DNA from: Stenopsyche tienmushanensis
Taxonomy: Eukaryota; Arthropoda; Insecta; Trichoptera; Stenopsychidae
Assembly: GCA_008973525.1 (NCBI GenBank)
Contig: WACJ01000263.1
Span: 248,001-312,000, forward strand
Direction of reading: 5' to 3'
DNA: 64,000 nt
Below are positions 47,311 to 59,470 of the stretch, one piece after another. The notes beneath the pieces were generated by a model that did no database searches, was not told the origin of the DNA, and saw only the letters and a program-made list of their open reading frames with translations. The position numbers and the translations under genes are program-made. How positions within the stretch are numbered: the stretch's first letter is position 1; each line of letters opens with the position of its first letter.

Positions 47311-47560
47311 TTAACGTATATAAGAGGATGTCCGCGTATTTGCGAGCGAATTCTAATGATTCAGAAAGAGCGCTCTTGTACGTTGAGCTCGAAGAAAGTC
47401 AGAAATGATGTGAGCGACATGTTAGCTAATTTAAAATTTTCATAGTCGTAGATGCTATATTTGCTTGTCCGCCATTTCATCCGCATAAATCCACTTATCT
47501 GTCAGAACCGCAGCAGCGCGTTTGAAGCTTATATTTAACACTCTTGTCGGCTAATATGAA
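47311..47560. mobile_element. Rearranged copy of the ~400-bp TTAA family
   Basis: The left part (AATTCTAATGATTCAGAAAG, about 47351) matches the left half of 50001-50403 in the forward direction. The right part (CTATATTTGCTTGTCCGCCA, CTTATCTGTCAGAACCGCAG, 47455-47520) matches the right half of the family only as reverse complement. TTAA lies at 47311 and 47535. This is an internal inversion or two joined fragments. Confidence 0.55.
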
Positions 47561-47575
47561 TCGGTGTTTCTCACG

Positions 47576-50000
47576 AGGACCAAATTCGACAGTCGGAGCG
47601 TAAACAGAAGGAATAGCGATGCGATATTATACCGATAAGCTTGGTAAGCCGATCAGATATAGATCGATAAGCTTGACTGTCATTAGTCGAATTAACAAAA
47701 ACAGAGTGATAAGCAAGTGCGAACAGACAAGGGTAGGAATGCAAGTTTCGAGGTCGATCTCGAAAAATATTTAGACACTTGTCATCCGGAAAACATTATA
47801 GAAAGACGTTCGTAAAGTTAGCATTTGCAAGTCTGTTTCGTGACTTAGGGAACACTTGGAAAATAGATTTCCGATTACGCAGATCTCCAGCAATGCACAA
47901 ATATAATCCGTTCTATTTATTAAAAAAATGTCCTTAAAATATTTTATAATTGTATAACGCATGTAATGCATTTAGGCATCACCCAAAATGGTTTTAATTG
48001 ATACTTTAACGCTAAAGAAGATGGTAACTATGTGGGAGGTGAAGTTGTTTTGAGTGCAATGAAGGACCTTTGTGTTCTACAGCCTCCTTCATCCCATCGG
48101 CTCCCCTTATATAAGTAATTAATATCTTTACTTTCTATTGTTGGCGCGTTTTTTAATTGGCTAGATTTTTCGCTTCTTCATGGGGATGTAATAAGTAGCT
48201 TAGAGCGAATGTCCTGGAGGAGAAAAAAAAAACAATGAAATATTGCTGAAGAAAATACTGTTGAGAACTAAATATAGACTACCAATACATGCAAATGAGT
48301 AACCTTCGTGGAATTATTTCAATGCGAGCAAGAAAAGGACGCGTATCGAAGGAAGAGTCTAGGATTTAATTTGTTCATTTCGAAGATGTATTGCGAAATA
48401 AAAATGTCCAAAAAAGGGCATAAACAGAGTTGTAAAATTGGGCGCCGGTGTAATGAGCGACGATTGACGGGAGAGTTTCGGGAAGAGATAGGGAAGGCGC
48501 TGATGAATGAGTAGAAAAGCGAGATTTTAAACATGTGTTAACAAGTTTGAAGACAAAATAATAAACGATCTCACAGATGTCGCAGAGGAACGCCCAGATG
48601 ATGTGGCATGATTAATCGACGAAAGGCAAGGTTGCGACTCGCCTTCTGAATATATTAACAAATTTTAATTTAAACTTTAATTTCGGAATTTACGGCCGCA
48701 AAGACGAAGGCGGCGAATGAATAAAATATACCTTTCGGAGTGCCCACGTTAATTCATACATCAAAAGCCTGAAGGAAAACGAGAGATAACATTTTGGCTT
48801 ATTTTTTTTCGCTTCGCCCTCTAAAATTTAGGATGTCACAATTGTAAAATGTGAGATGAGCATGATTCGGAATGATGTTAATGGATGGATGGCTGCGGTT
48901 GTATATCTGAAGCTGTGAAGTTATTAGTATGATAAAACAGGGTACGGTTCCAAATCCCTACTATCATAATGTCGACGTTCAAAATCCAGTTGAGTTGAAA
49001 TTCTGACGTTTAGGAATTTTGAATGCTAGGATTTAGAGTTTTGAACGTCATCCGATAAAATGGTATCGGTGCATATGTCATCCAATAAAATGATTTAGAA
49101 ATACTATTTGGATGGATGCATAAATATATGGGACTCCAACTCATGTGAATTTAGAGTGACATTTGTAAATTAGAATGGATTACCATACACTAGGAAATCA
49201 CTATATCAATAGAAACAAAGATTTTACAAAGAAAATCCTCGTCTGATGTCATCTAGAAGATGGCGTCAATAATTCATATCGAACCGCATAACCACATAAT
49301 GCCATTTATTTTTACGTTTTTATTAATTAATTCTAATATGTTACAGTGGGTGGTTGGATCGACTATTGTATTAACATTTTTGTTCTTTTTGCGTTCCATA
49401 CTGGTGATGCGATCATTGTTCAAGCATGAATATACAATATATACGACACAATGTATTAGATTGTTACCAGATAAAATAAAATCATTTTCAATACATGAAA
49501 TGCATAAAATAAATAACAATTGCTTGTGACACATTTGAGCTTCAAAGTGAACAGATCATGAGGCGAGTTGAACGGTCGAAAAATTACGAAAGATACGGAA
49601 AATGCGAGCGGTTATTGTAAAGGCGTGTGTGAGCAAAAGTAAGATGAAGGAATGAGACTTTGCAAAATGAAGTGTCAAGAATTGTTGCGATCAAGACGAC
49701 GTAAATTTTAAATTTACAAGACGGAATATTATAGTTGTAACAAATGGAATTTTTGCGAAGGATGTATTTCTGATTAAATTGTCTTTCGTATATGCAATAT
49801 ATAATTTACACATACAAGGAATTAAAGCTAATAAGATAAAAATCACTTATTTAGATTTCTTTTTTCAATCCCCCTTAAAATAGGGATTTATATTGCGAAA
49901 TTAGGAATATATGACAGGATCTATGAGTGATTGGTAAAATTATGATTATATTTGAATGATATTCTGATTTTGTTGCAAATATGGGCCTTGCCCAATGAAA
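47576..50000. other. No gene recognised
   Basis: AT-rich to mixed sequence with only short shadow frames; no repeats identified with the families described elsewhere. Confidence 0.35.
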
Positions 50001-50403
50001 TTAACCCCGTAAAGAGATAAGACACAATATTGCGTCCGAATTCCAGTGATTCAGAAAGAGCATTCTTGCATGTTGAGTTTGGAGACAGATAAAGATGGAG
50101 AGTGTTTTGTACGTTGAGTTTGGAGAGAAACAGAGACGGAAAGAGTATCTTGCGTATTTCATACGATTGTATAGGTCATTAATACAAATTTATCGACTAA
50201 TAATGATATGTGAATGATATAATCAAGTGTATTATTTATGTTTACTTGAAAAAATGATCGAATATTGTGAGCTGTCAAGAGTGTTTATCTATTTATGTAC
50301 AAGCTTCATACATGCTGCGACGGTCCTGACAGATAAGTTGATTTGTACGGATGATAAGTGGGAGACAAAAGATTTTGAATTAGCTCACTACTCAAAGGGT
50401 TAA
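50001..50403 (+). mobile_element. TTAA-flanked element, fullest copy of the ~400-bp family
   Basis: It begins TTAACCCCGTAAAGAGATAA and ends CACTACTCAAAGGGTTAA. Both ends carry TTAA and the terminal CCC(C/T)-TTTGAG type sequences are inverted relatives. The interior holds segments missing in other copies, including GCTGCGACGGTCCTGACAGA. No open frame; presumed non-autonomous piggyBac-superfamily type by its TTAA ends (inference). Confidence 0.65.
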
Positions 50404-50409
50404 TCGCAT

Positions 50410-50465
50410 CAATATTTATTTTTTCAGATCCAGGAATTCAGGCAGGATTCAGAAGATCTGACTTA
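50410..50465 (+). repeat. Short dispersed repeat, copy 2
   Basis: AATATTTATTTTTTCAG followed by ATCCAGGAATTCAGGCAGGA. It keeps an intact acceptor-like tract but the Gly-X-Y reading is broken. It begins directly after the TTAA element. Confidence 0.45.
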
Positions 50466-52756
50466 GATAGCTGGTTAACAAACACTAATTGTTTAGAGTC
50501 AAATAGTGTTCAAAGACATAAATGTAGCGAACTTGTCGTATATTATAATAATGGAAATCAATGAAGAATTGATTGAAAATTTAACGAGGATAAATTGAAA
50601 TCAAGTGATAGTTTGGCGGCAGCCCTGAATGAGGGCTTCGATGGTAGCAATTCGAGAAATGTTCCACAGCATCCGCGCACATATTTTTAACTGCGTTCTT
50701 CTAAGTCCTCGAGTGTATTAGCGTCTGGGCCGATCTTAATGAGATGAAGGGAAGAGATATGCCGTAATTGATTGCCGCTTCGCACACTTGTGGAACTGTC
50801 AACACACTGCCGGGAAAAAGGGGTGTAGAGATTCGAAAGCGAAACGTGATATGTGGCCAAACATAAAAAGAATCGTCTCATAAATCTTCCCGACTTGCAC
50901 TTATCTGTTTTCATGTAGATGTAAGAAAAAAATCGAGGATATTTCATGAAGCGGCGCTCGAATTTCTAGACAGACCGCCTACGAGGAAACGTCGATAATA
51001 TTCGATGAGGAATTCGTCAGGGAAACCGCGTTATCTGAGCGAGGGCAGGATTTCGCCTGTCAGTTTATCAGTTTACCTGAAAGGCTAAACTATAATAGTA
51101 TACGCCGGAGAGATGAGCAAATATGCGATAGGCACAATTAAATCAATTATCCGGTGGGTATACTGAGACTTATCCGGGATTTAGTTTCGGGAAGGGGGAG
51201 AATAAGACGAATGCCAGTCTAAAATCGCGCTAAATATGTAATTCCTCAACGTTATTAGTTGAATAAAATTTGCAATTGATTCTGTTCGTTGAATTAGCAG
51301 ACATTTTGGGAATTCGATAGGATTGTTCCGGAAATAAGAGACGGCATTCGATCGATATGCAACACTGAGATTGCATGTTTTGATTATCCGCATTAAGTGC
51401 GGCTACATTCACAAATGGATTGCATTTAGCATAACACAGTTGCATGTTTTAAAAACGACCAAACTGAAATGCAAACACATATTTAATCATGTACAACATT
51501 AAATTAATTGCATTCGGATCGAAGCCCGATATCGACAACGACAATAATTGACACGTAGATATCGACGTTCCTTAGGAGAACTTTAGTCCTTTTTTCAGAG
51601 CCTTTTCCAGAAATAGAATCCTAGGAAAAAGTTCCATAGCGGAATTAACATCGCCAAATGGAATATCCGTGTATCAAGCGTGCCGAGACGGAGACCAGTT
51701 TATGGCGAACTATTCAAGATAGCTCATTTGACATAGAAGGAATTCCGTCGAAATTGAGCAGGATGACGAAGGCGCGCTTATACGGCGAACGTGGCCAGAG
51801 TGAAAGACGGCTGTCAACAAGTGGATTATCGCTTTGAAGAGGGATGCTGTCAAAGAAGCTGATACCTTATTGCAGCTCATAAACTAAGCACATATGTTTC
51901 ATTTCAGTAATCTCATGGGGATGACGGAAGGCCGACCGGAATTGTTGCGGACGAGATCGACACGGCATATCAATTTATAAACTAAATTTTGTCCACCCCT
52001 CCAACGTCGAAGGGTTGAATTTAGATTGTATTTCGACTCGTCAGCTGATCGTTACGTAATACTGCAACGAATTGGCGCGGTACCTACAACCGATGCAAAT
52101 CCCGCGAGGGTTGACAGATCACGGTGTCGTATCCAATTCCAGATTGGAATTCGCAAATGTAAATTAGGGGATTTAGCTATCGATAATTTGTATTTCCACC
52201 GAAATTCTAAGACACACCGCCTTAATGCGCCAAATTAGCCCATTCCATTATATAATTTACAATAATGTGGCATTTATTTGTTCACGTGTATTTACAGATA
52301 TAATAAAAAAGAACGACGAATGATCAGGGACCTTTGCGATCACAAATGATGTAACCTAACATAAAAGCATGAAAAAGTATCAAAGATTAATGTGCTCTTA
52401 TACATATAAATGATTGAATGTACGAATAATATTTTAATGAGGATCAAAATGATTCAAAAATGTTATTATAAATATTTCGAATGTCTAATTATTTGATTAA
52501 ATCTGCAAATCAGCATGCAAATCGAGCTCGCAAAACGTGGTGGCTTAGTTCCTAGACTCTTATTATACATGTAAAAAATCGCGTCTCACTCATATATCCA
52601 TTTTATATAAAACAAAATTACTTAAGGGCAACGAAAGATCACCATATAAAACATCTATCCCTGTCAAAATTCCTCGACTTACGACGGTACTTATAACTTC
52701 TGCTGTTGTCTTTTTCGTAATAGTCGAGTTTTTAGTAAAGTTGTAACAATGGGAAT
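50466..52756. other. Complex non-coding DNA, no gene recognised
   Basis: From 50580 to 52250 the base composition is balanced and free of repeats. Acceptor-like TTTTTCAG (51590) and CATTTCAG (51903) precede short open stretches, but no paired donors support exons. Confidence 0.35.
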
Positions 52757-52875
52757 TTTTAACATTGAATCTAGATATATTATTCATATCGAATATTATA
52801 TAAAATATAATAAATACGGGGTTTTATAATGTCAAATGGCGTACTAAATACGTATCATCGCAAGGGAAAGGTTAA
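52757..52875 (+). mobile_element. TTAA MITE, second diverged copy
   Basis: The right part (AAATATAATAAATACGGGGT and CATCGCAAGGGAAAGGTTAA) matches the MITE at 15596-15746, including the right terminal repeat and TTAA. The left end is poorly preserved, starting TTAACATTG. Confidence 0.55.
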
Positions 52876-55435
52876 ATGAATAATTCTATTGAATTGAAGC
52901 TTCATAATTTTAATCGAACCCTTTCTATTTTTAAGTTAATCTAATATTTATAAAACAGTACGACTACTATAATGAATTAGATGATTGTTGTTTTACCAAT
53001 TGCTTAAATGATCTTGAACAATTTAAGAGCATACATTTTAAAGGTTCAAAATGTATTTATATTTGGTGAATATCATGCATGTTTATTATAGTGATTCTCA
53101 AATTTAATTATGTCAATATTTTCAGATTTATAGTGCGGTTGAATTTATGCCTTTTATCTGGCGATGACCAATAGAATAGTGATGTTTGGGCAAGTACATC
53201 GTAGATCTTCTTAAGTTGAATGGAGCATAAATTCCGCAACTCTTCTCGACCTGAAATTTTTCACAATACCCATTGTTTGCGACCTCGCGGAAAAATTGAC
53301 CTATATAAAGTCTTGAGCTTTGCGAACTTCTTTTTGTTTCGAAGCATGTTTTTTTTCGAATTACTGGATTCAAGAGTGAAGATAAAAAGAAAAATCAATG
53401 TATGGAGGATAGTGTGGGTGCGAATTTATGCGGTCGAAAACGATCGAAAGAGTTTTGCGACCGGATTGTGGTCGCTTTGGTTGCCAGTTGAAACGTTATT
53501 TTGATCACATTTACATTTGTAAAAGAATCTTCCGTTGGTGAAATTGCAGCATTTTAGTCGACAAATAACACATTTGCTGTAAAGCGTGAACATCTTACAT
53601 CCCCCAATCCTCTACCCGAGTTTAGGTCAATGCTATTTATGTATAATCATTTTTTTAGGATCAACCAATATCTTGAGACTCAGCAATCGCAGATATGATG
53701 TTGTGAGACTTGATGGATTTGAAAAAAAAAAATCAAATGTATTAAAGTTTAATGTGTTTTTCGATAATAAATAATTCATTTCAGATGAAAGTCTATCCGT
53801 TCAAAATATATTTTATATATTCGATTTATATTTTATACGAGGTCTTCCAGTAGTACAGATTTATTCGCAATATGTTACCTGGAACCCAATCTGAGTCGAA
53901 CAAAATATATGATGCTGAAATGAAAGATATTTCGGGTTTTTATTTAAATAAAATGTGTCAGCAGGAATGAATGTAAAGACTAAAAATAAAAATGATTGAT
54001 AAAATTAGCTTGTAATTGCTGATAAGTGTGACCAATATAAAACCACATCATGAAAGATAGATTGCACACCACAAAGGTCAACTGTCAAGTTAACTGTCAA
54101 CATAAATTCGAACTGAGTATTTTATGCGAATAATTGCATCGATCACATGCAACTGTCACGTTTTATTAGCAATCGATCAATCCGCGACAAATTATTTTAC
54201 CATAATTAGCGAGCATCGATTGAATTCAGTTTCGTTGAATGTTAAGTGCGTGAATAGTAGCACGCACCCGTTTTCTACTCGTGAATACATCCGAAAGAAT
54301 TTGATCGTATCATAAATCATCTCGACGAGTTCCTAAGAAAAATACACTTTCAAGGTATGTTTTTCATCCCTCAAAAGGAAGATATAAATAGAACTCTATT
54401 AAGGGACATTTCTCTTTCTCTCCTTCGAGATGTAGTGCTCCGGAGCCAGCCCATCTGCAGACGCGGCATTAAAGTTCTCATTAACAAAATATTTTTCTGA
54501 TGAAGCATACCAGCGGTAAATAAATCATACTAACTTTGACAAACGTCATGTCCTCTTTGTAAAGGCGAAAAAAGAATAATTATCACAGCACAAAAAAAAT
54601 AATGTTGAAATACCACATTCAATAAGTAATGAAGGTTTAATGCCTCTCTGGTGATGTTGCTACAGTGAAAAAAGCAGTTCAAACGGGAATTATTTCAAAC
54701 TGGGTAATATAAAATGAATCTTGTAACAAATTACCAAAACGTGAATGTCTCGTCAGTCTGTAGTCGTATGCAGCGGATGAGGTGGAGGAATAAAGGAAGT
54801 AGGATGCTTCGAGTTAAAGCCAGGATGGCATCTCGCCATGCTTGCGTAACTATATTCAGTTATTCTAAAAGGCGAATGGTTTCGAACCTCAAAAAGAATT
54901 ACCGGAATGGAAGTCCACTTCACCACAAACACTTGCTGATTGAGTTATGGGGTTAATTTTATTTTATAAACTGAGCAAAAATGTCTGAAATAAATCCACG
55001 GGAGCATGAATTGAAATTTTTTCTATAAATTTGAGATAACTGACAACGCTAAGATTCTCAATTTCAAAACCTTAACCAAAGCATTTCGATATATATATAT
55101 CATTAAAATAAATCCTTAACAAAAATGAAATGATTTAAATGCTAAAACTGACAGAAGTGTGTATATTTATCAGTCAATTAGATAAGCACAAGAATATCAT
55201 CATTACATAGAAAATTTATTAACTAATTTCTATCAATATGTGAATACCACGACATATATGAATTGCTCAATGAATTATTTATAAATCGGCCTAATAATAA
55301 AGGTATAATAATTTAATCATAAGATGAATAATGCATGGTTTATTATTTTATACAGATAGATAAAATAATAAACAATTTACTAAAATGCTTTGAACATTGT
55401 GTACTTTATATTCAACGTATGAATTTGTAGCTAAT
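52876..55435. other. No gene recognised
   Basis: AT-rich sequence with short frames only. Confidence 0.35.
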
Positions 55436-56166
55436 CAATCAAACTTCTTTTTGTGCGATTTCGAAGTTATGCGGTTTTTTAAAGCATTTTTTATTATTAT
55501 TTCATAATGAGTACGTATCGAGATATTTTGGATAAAATAGGAAACAAATCATCAACACTAACCGAAATTTGGAAAAAAATATAATATAATTTGGAACTGT
55601 ATAAATCATATTGCATCCACTATCGCTAAATTACGACTACGGCCTTTATTCTAGTTTAGATTTTTTTTAAATTCTTCCAATGTTTCCACTTTTAAAAATA
55701 CATCCTTTAACCGGTTAACTGCCAATGATTCATCAGCGCATACAAATTCGACGCGCCGGTGCGTCGTTGGCAGTTAAAAGGTTAAAGGCATTTCCAATAT
55801 TCCAACTATTTACGGTGTTATAGCTTTTTTTTAGTGACGCAGCAACTTGGCCAATCCACCATAATAAAATCTTTTCTATACAATTCTCTATTATTCCTAC
55901 CAAATTTATTTCAAAATTTATTTTTTAACAATTAAAAAAAAATTAAAACTGACAAAATAAGGCCAAAAAATGACTTGACTGAATTTTTTTTATTGTTTTC
56001 TTCCTACTGCTTGCCTTATTGCATTCCTGTTTTTTTTATGCGATTTTGGATATATTTTATATAGCTGTTTCAAAGTTATGCGGTTTTTAAAATCCACGGA
56101 AGTCATAGTTTTTTTGTGCGATTTTCCGCGAAACGCATTCACAGCACAAAAAAAGGTTTAAGTTTA
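55436..56166 (+). mobile_element. ~690-bp TA-flanked element, copy B
   Basis: Sister of 43893-44585: left CAAACTTCTTTTTGTGCG, right AGCACAAAAAAAGGTTTAAG, long collinear interior identity. It differs by a 79-bp TTAA insertion at 55707-55785 and by a deletion in the CACTTTTTCTATG segment near the right end. Confidence 0.7.
55707..55785. mobile_element. Nested 71-bp TTAA insertion (piggyBac-type MITE)
   Basis: TTAA-CCGGTTAACTGCCAA at the left, TTGGCAGTTAAAAGG-TTAA at the right: TTAA duplication plus 15-base inverted ends. Copy A of the host element has an uninterrupted sequence at the same point (CTCCAAAGGAATTTCC against CC-TTAA-AGGCATTTCC), showing the empty site. The core CGACGC...GCGTCG is itself palindromic. 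Confidence 0.8.
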
Positions 56167-56439
56167 TTTATAAGAATAATCTCTATAAATTTATAATTTT
56201 ATCTTTAATAAAACTTAAAATCAGTGATTATTTATATATTGTAATTATCGCACAAGAACATGAAATCGCGTCCAGGCAAAGTGGCATATCTGTTATCGGA
56301 TGGAAGCGATCTCCATGGGAGACTTCCATTTTCATGTGGTAGTTTTCCAATTGCCTTTCACATGTGGTAAAGTTAAGATAGGGTATTTTTGATTTAAATA
56401 TATTTGGATGATATTATAATGACTTACTTAAATCTTCTC

Positions 56440-56510
56440 AGTATTTTCTTTTTCAGATCCCGGAAATCAGGGTAAGCCTGGATCACGAGGATCAATCTGA
56501 AATATTAATA
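56440..56510 (+). repeat. Short dispersed repeat, best copy: acceptor plus Gly-X-Y codons
   Basis: TATTTTCTTTTTCAG is a good 3' splice site. From 56459 the frame reads P-G-N-Q-G-K-P-G-S-R-G-S-I then TGA at 56498, four collagen-like Gly-X-Y triplets. Related sequence lies at 14981, 50410 and 59421, none preserving the triplets. It could be a duplicated collagen exon edge or a repeat read this way by chance. Confidence 0.4.
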
Positions 56511-57927
56511 CTTCCGATCTTCCAAATTTGTTGGTGGGGTGAAACAGTTCAGTTATTTTATTGATGATCTAAATATATCAATATATTGTTTTTATTGCAC
56601 ATATAATTTTCGAAGAAGGCGAACTTCAATCAAAAAGAACATTATGTACCTTATACTTAACGTAAGGCACGTGGCAAATAGTATTTTTGAATAAAATGGA
56701 GGATGGGGCGTTTCTTATAAATAAATGACCGTTCCAATTAGGGTTGGGAGCATTTGAATAATATATAGACATAACTGTGAAAAATAATAATGCCTTTTGC
56801 CACATAGAATATACATCATCAGTCTGCTTTGGGCGCGCTCCTCTTCGCTCGTCCCGTTCCTTCTTTCGATTGTGTTCCTCAACGTTTCGCATCTGTCTCT
56901 CGGGGAGGCACACGAAGGAGGAGGGAATCTTCCCGAACCTCTCTCTAGCCCCTAGAGATAATTCATTCCTTGTCACCCCCATCACTCATTGTTTACCGAG
57001 TCCCCAAAATGGATATTAAACGTACCTAGTACACTATTCCACGGCAAAGACGTGACAAACACTTGAAATATATTAAAATTTGTATTGCTGTATATTGACG
57101 TTTCAGCTGTTCGCAACCAGTTTTATACGTGTGTGAGCAGACGTCGCCGCAAATTTTGCGTACAAAACACGCAAAAGCGGGTTCCCGTCGTATGGCGGAT
57201 CATCCTTCAAAGCGATGGTTATCTTTCGGCTACGCAAATAAATTAATAGAGGCTGACATCTAAAATGACAAATAACTGGCTCGACGCAACTTCACGACAT
57301 GGCGATAAATAAAAACTAATTGAAATTATTCAAACAGTTATAGGCCAATTTATTTCATCTATTCGTCGGGATACTGTTTTTCGAGCAAAGCCTAGATATA
57401 ACCAACTATTATTTATCGGCATTTATGGAAATGGCTATTGATTCTTTTACTTGACGAAATTACTCTAAGTGGGTGTTAGCCATGTTTATCGAATAAAAAT
57501 AAATTGTGAATAATACCAATCCCAACTTTAACCAAGCCCAATCTATGACCCCATTAATTATACGATTTTATATAGATTTTTACGATCCAAATATTAAATA
57601 TACACCAATTCAATTCAATAATGCACCAGTAGAAATGATGATACCAATACGTTTCAAAAGTTATATACAACTTTTCGAGAGACAGTAACATCGATAGAGT
57701 ATATTTGTGTTTAATTTAGAGGAAGTAATTGAATATATTTATTTAAGGCAAGTAGTTGACTTGTTTGAAAATCAAGGAGATAAAGCAAAGAATGAAACTG
57801 GGGTGATGATGCTTTCTAAGGAAAATATTTGATCAATTTGTACTGTTGTAGTGGTGTACTACCTCGCAACATAATGAATAAATACAAAAATTTCTACTAC
57901 GGATTAAGTAAAATTTGTAACGTTGTT
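56511..57927. other. No gene recognised
   Basis: This includes a GC-richer patch at 56800-57000, open on both strands without domains, and AT-rich sequence after it. Confidence 0.35.
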
Positions 57928-58325
57928 TTAACCCTTTGCACTCGAGATCCTTTTTCGCGCGGCAAACCAGCAACTCGAGACTGTTTCGCAGCATTTTTGG
58001 CGAATTTCTTGAGTTGCGGCATCAATTCATATGGTGAGTGAGAGTCACCTCTCGAGAGAGTATGTTGCGTACATCGTACAATTGTATTGATTCGTTAATC
58101 CCAAATTTATCGTGAATGATATAATGAATCAATTTCAAGTGCATTATTTATATTTACTTGAAGAAATTACCGAATATTGTGTGCTATCGACAGTATTTAT
58201 TTATTTAAACACAAGCTGCATATACGCTGCTGCGGTCCTGACAGATAATTAGATTTATACGACGATAAATGGCAAATAAGCAAATATAGCGTCTAAGTAA
58301 ATGATGATTTTAAATTATATAAGCA
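57928..58325 (+). mobile_element. Composite: TTAACCC terminus followed by ~400-bp family 3' part
   Basis: TTAACCCTTTGCACTCGAGA at 57928 is a typical TTAA-element end. From about 58055 the sequence follows the right half of 50001-50403 (GTATGTTGCGTACATCGTAC, GCTGCTGCGGTCCTGACAGA, GCAAATATAGCGTCTAAGTA). The right end is lost. It may be one element with a diverged left end or two fused elements. Confidence 0.5.
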
Positions 58326-58909
58326 TGTAAAGGCATATGTAGCAAGATGAACATTTGACGCCTCAGAAGTAACCGATGTGGATAACATCAGGATATAAAT
58401 TGAAACGTATTATTAAAATGGTTGACCTCAAAAATATTTGGGCCTTCGATGTGGCTTATGGCATCTTATGACAGAATAGAATCTGAGTTCAATTCTTCAT
58501 CGTCCGGCGAGCTTTATATATGAATGTCCACTGAGTCATCAATTTCTACAACATTCTATGTCATTATATTGGGAGTCCATGGTCCATATAACATTTATTG
58601 AGAGCCCTGAAAATATGTTCCTATTGCTGATGTGAGTTTGTAATTTGTTGGTTTTTCAATATATATATATCTGGAGTACAAAAAAAACCTGATAAATATA
58701 AAAAATTACAATAAAAGGTTGCGATAAACAATATATTTCTCGATTTTTTATTATAATTTAAGAAAAATACATATAAATAAATAATTTAAAAAATAAAAGA
58801 TTGTTCAAAAATGTACTATTCATAAAAATAATTACATATTGATCTGTCGTGCATTAAACTTTTTAGAGTTTTGAATATTTGAGAAATATGATTCAAGCGA
58901 TACAAAAAT

Positions 58910-58994
58910 TTTGAGGTGAATTTATGAAATTAAAAAAACACCGCATAACTTCAAAATCGCATAAAAAAGTCGCACAAAAAGAAGTTTGAGCGTA
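58910..58994 (-). mobile_element. Fragment of the ~690-bp TA-flanked element, copy C
   Basis: In reverse complement it reads TACGCTCAAACTTCTTTTTG then TGCG, ATTTTGAAGTTATGCGG and TTTTTTAATTTCATAAA, matching the left end of copies A and B. Confidence 0.6.
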
Positions 58995-59420
58995 CAGCAG
59001 AATTTTATGAATCAACGAAAAATATCATTGTAAATATTAGAATTTCTCTATTTGGTACGTTGTAATAAAATATCATATAATGACATCAAACCTTAAATAG
59101 CATAATAAATTGGTATAATCTATTTCTAAATATCGATAAAATGGAGATCTTGATTAATGGAACATAAAAGTATGAGTAATAAAATTGTATCATTTCCGTA
59201 TCCATAGATTTTCTAATATTTCTTATTGCCTTCCACGTGTGATCATCTTTATAGTGCAGCTATATAGTCCACTGCAGGATTTCTTGAATATATTATACAT
59301 TTATAGGAAAGGTTACATCTATTTCAAACATTCACCTTCTCGTGTGCTCGATATTGAATATAAATAAAAATTGTTAAACTGGATACAAAAACCGTCTTAG
59401 TATTTATTTATTTAAAATAA

Positions 59421-59460
59421 AAAATCAGGGTAAATCTGCATCGAGATGATGACATTTAGT
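59421..59460 (+). repeat. Short dispersed repeat, copy 4 (partial)
   Basis: AATCAGGGTAAATCTGCATC matches the 56465-56490 segment; the acceptor-like tract has decayed to AAAATAAAAA. Confidence 0.35.
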
Positions 59461-59470
59461 GCGGATCTTA

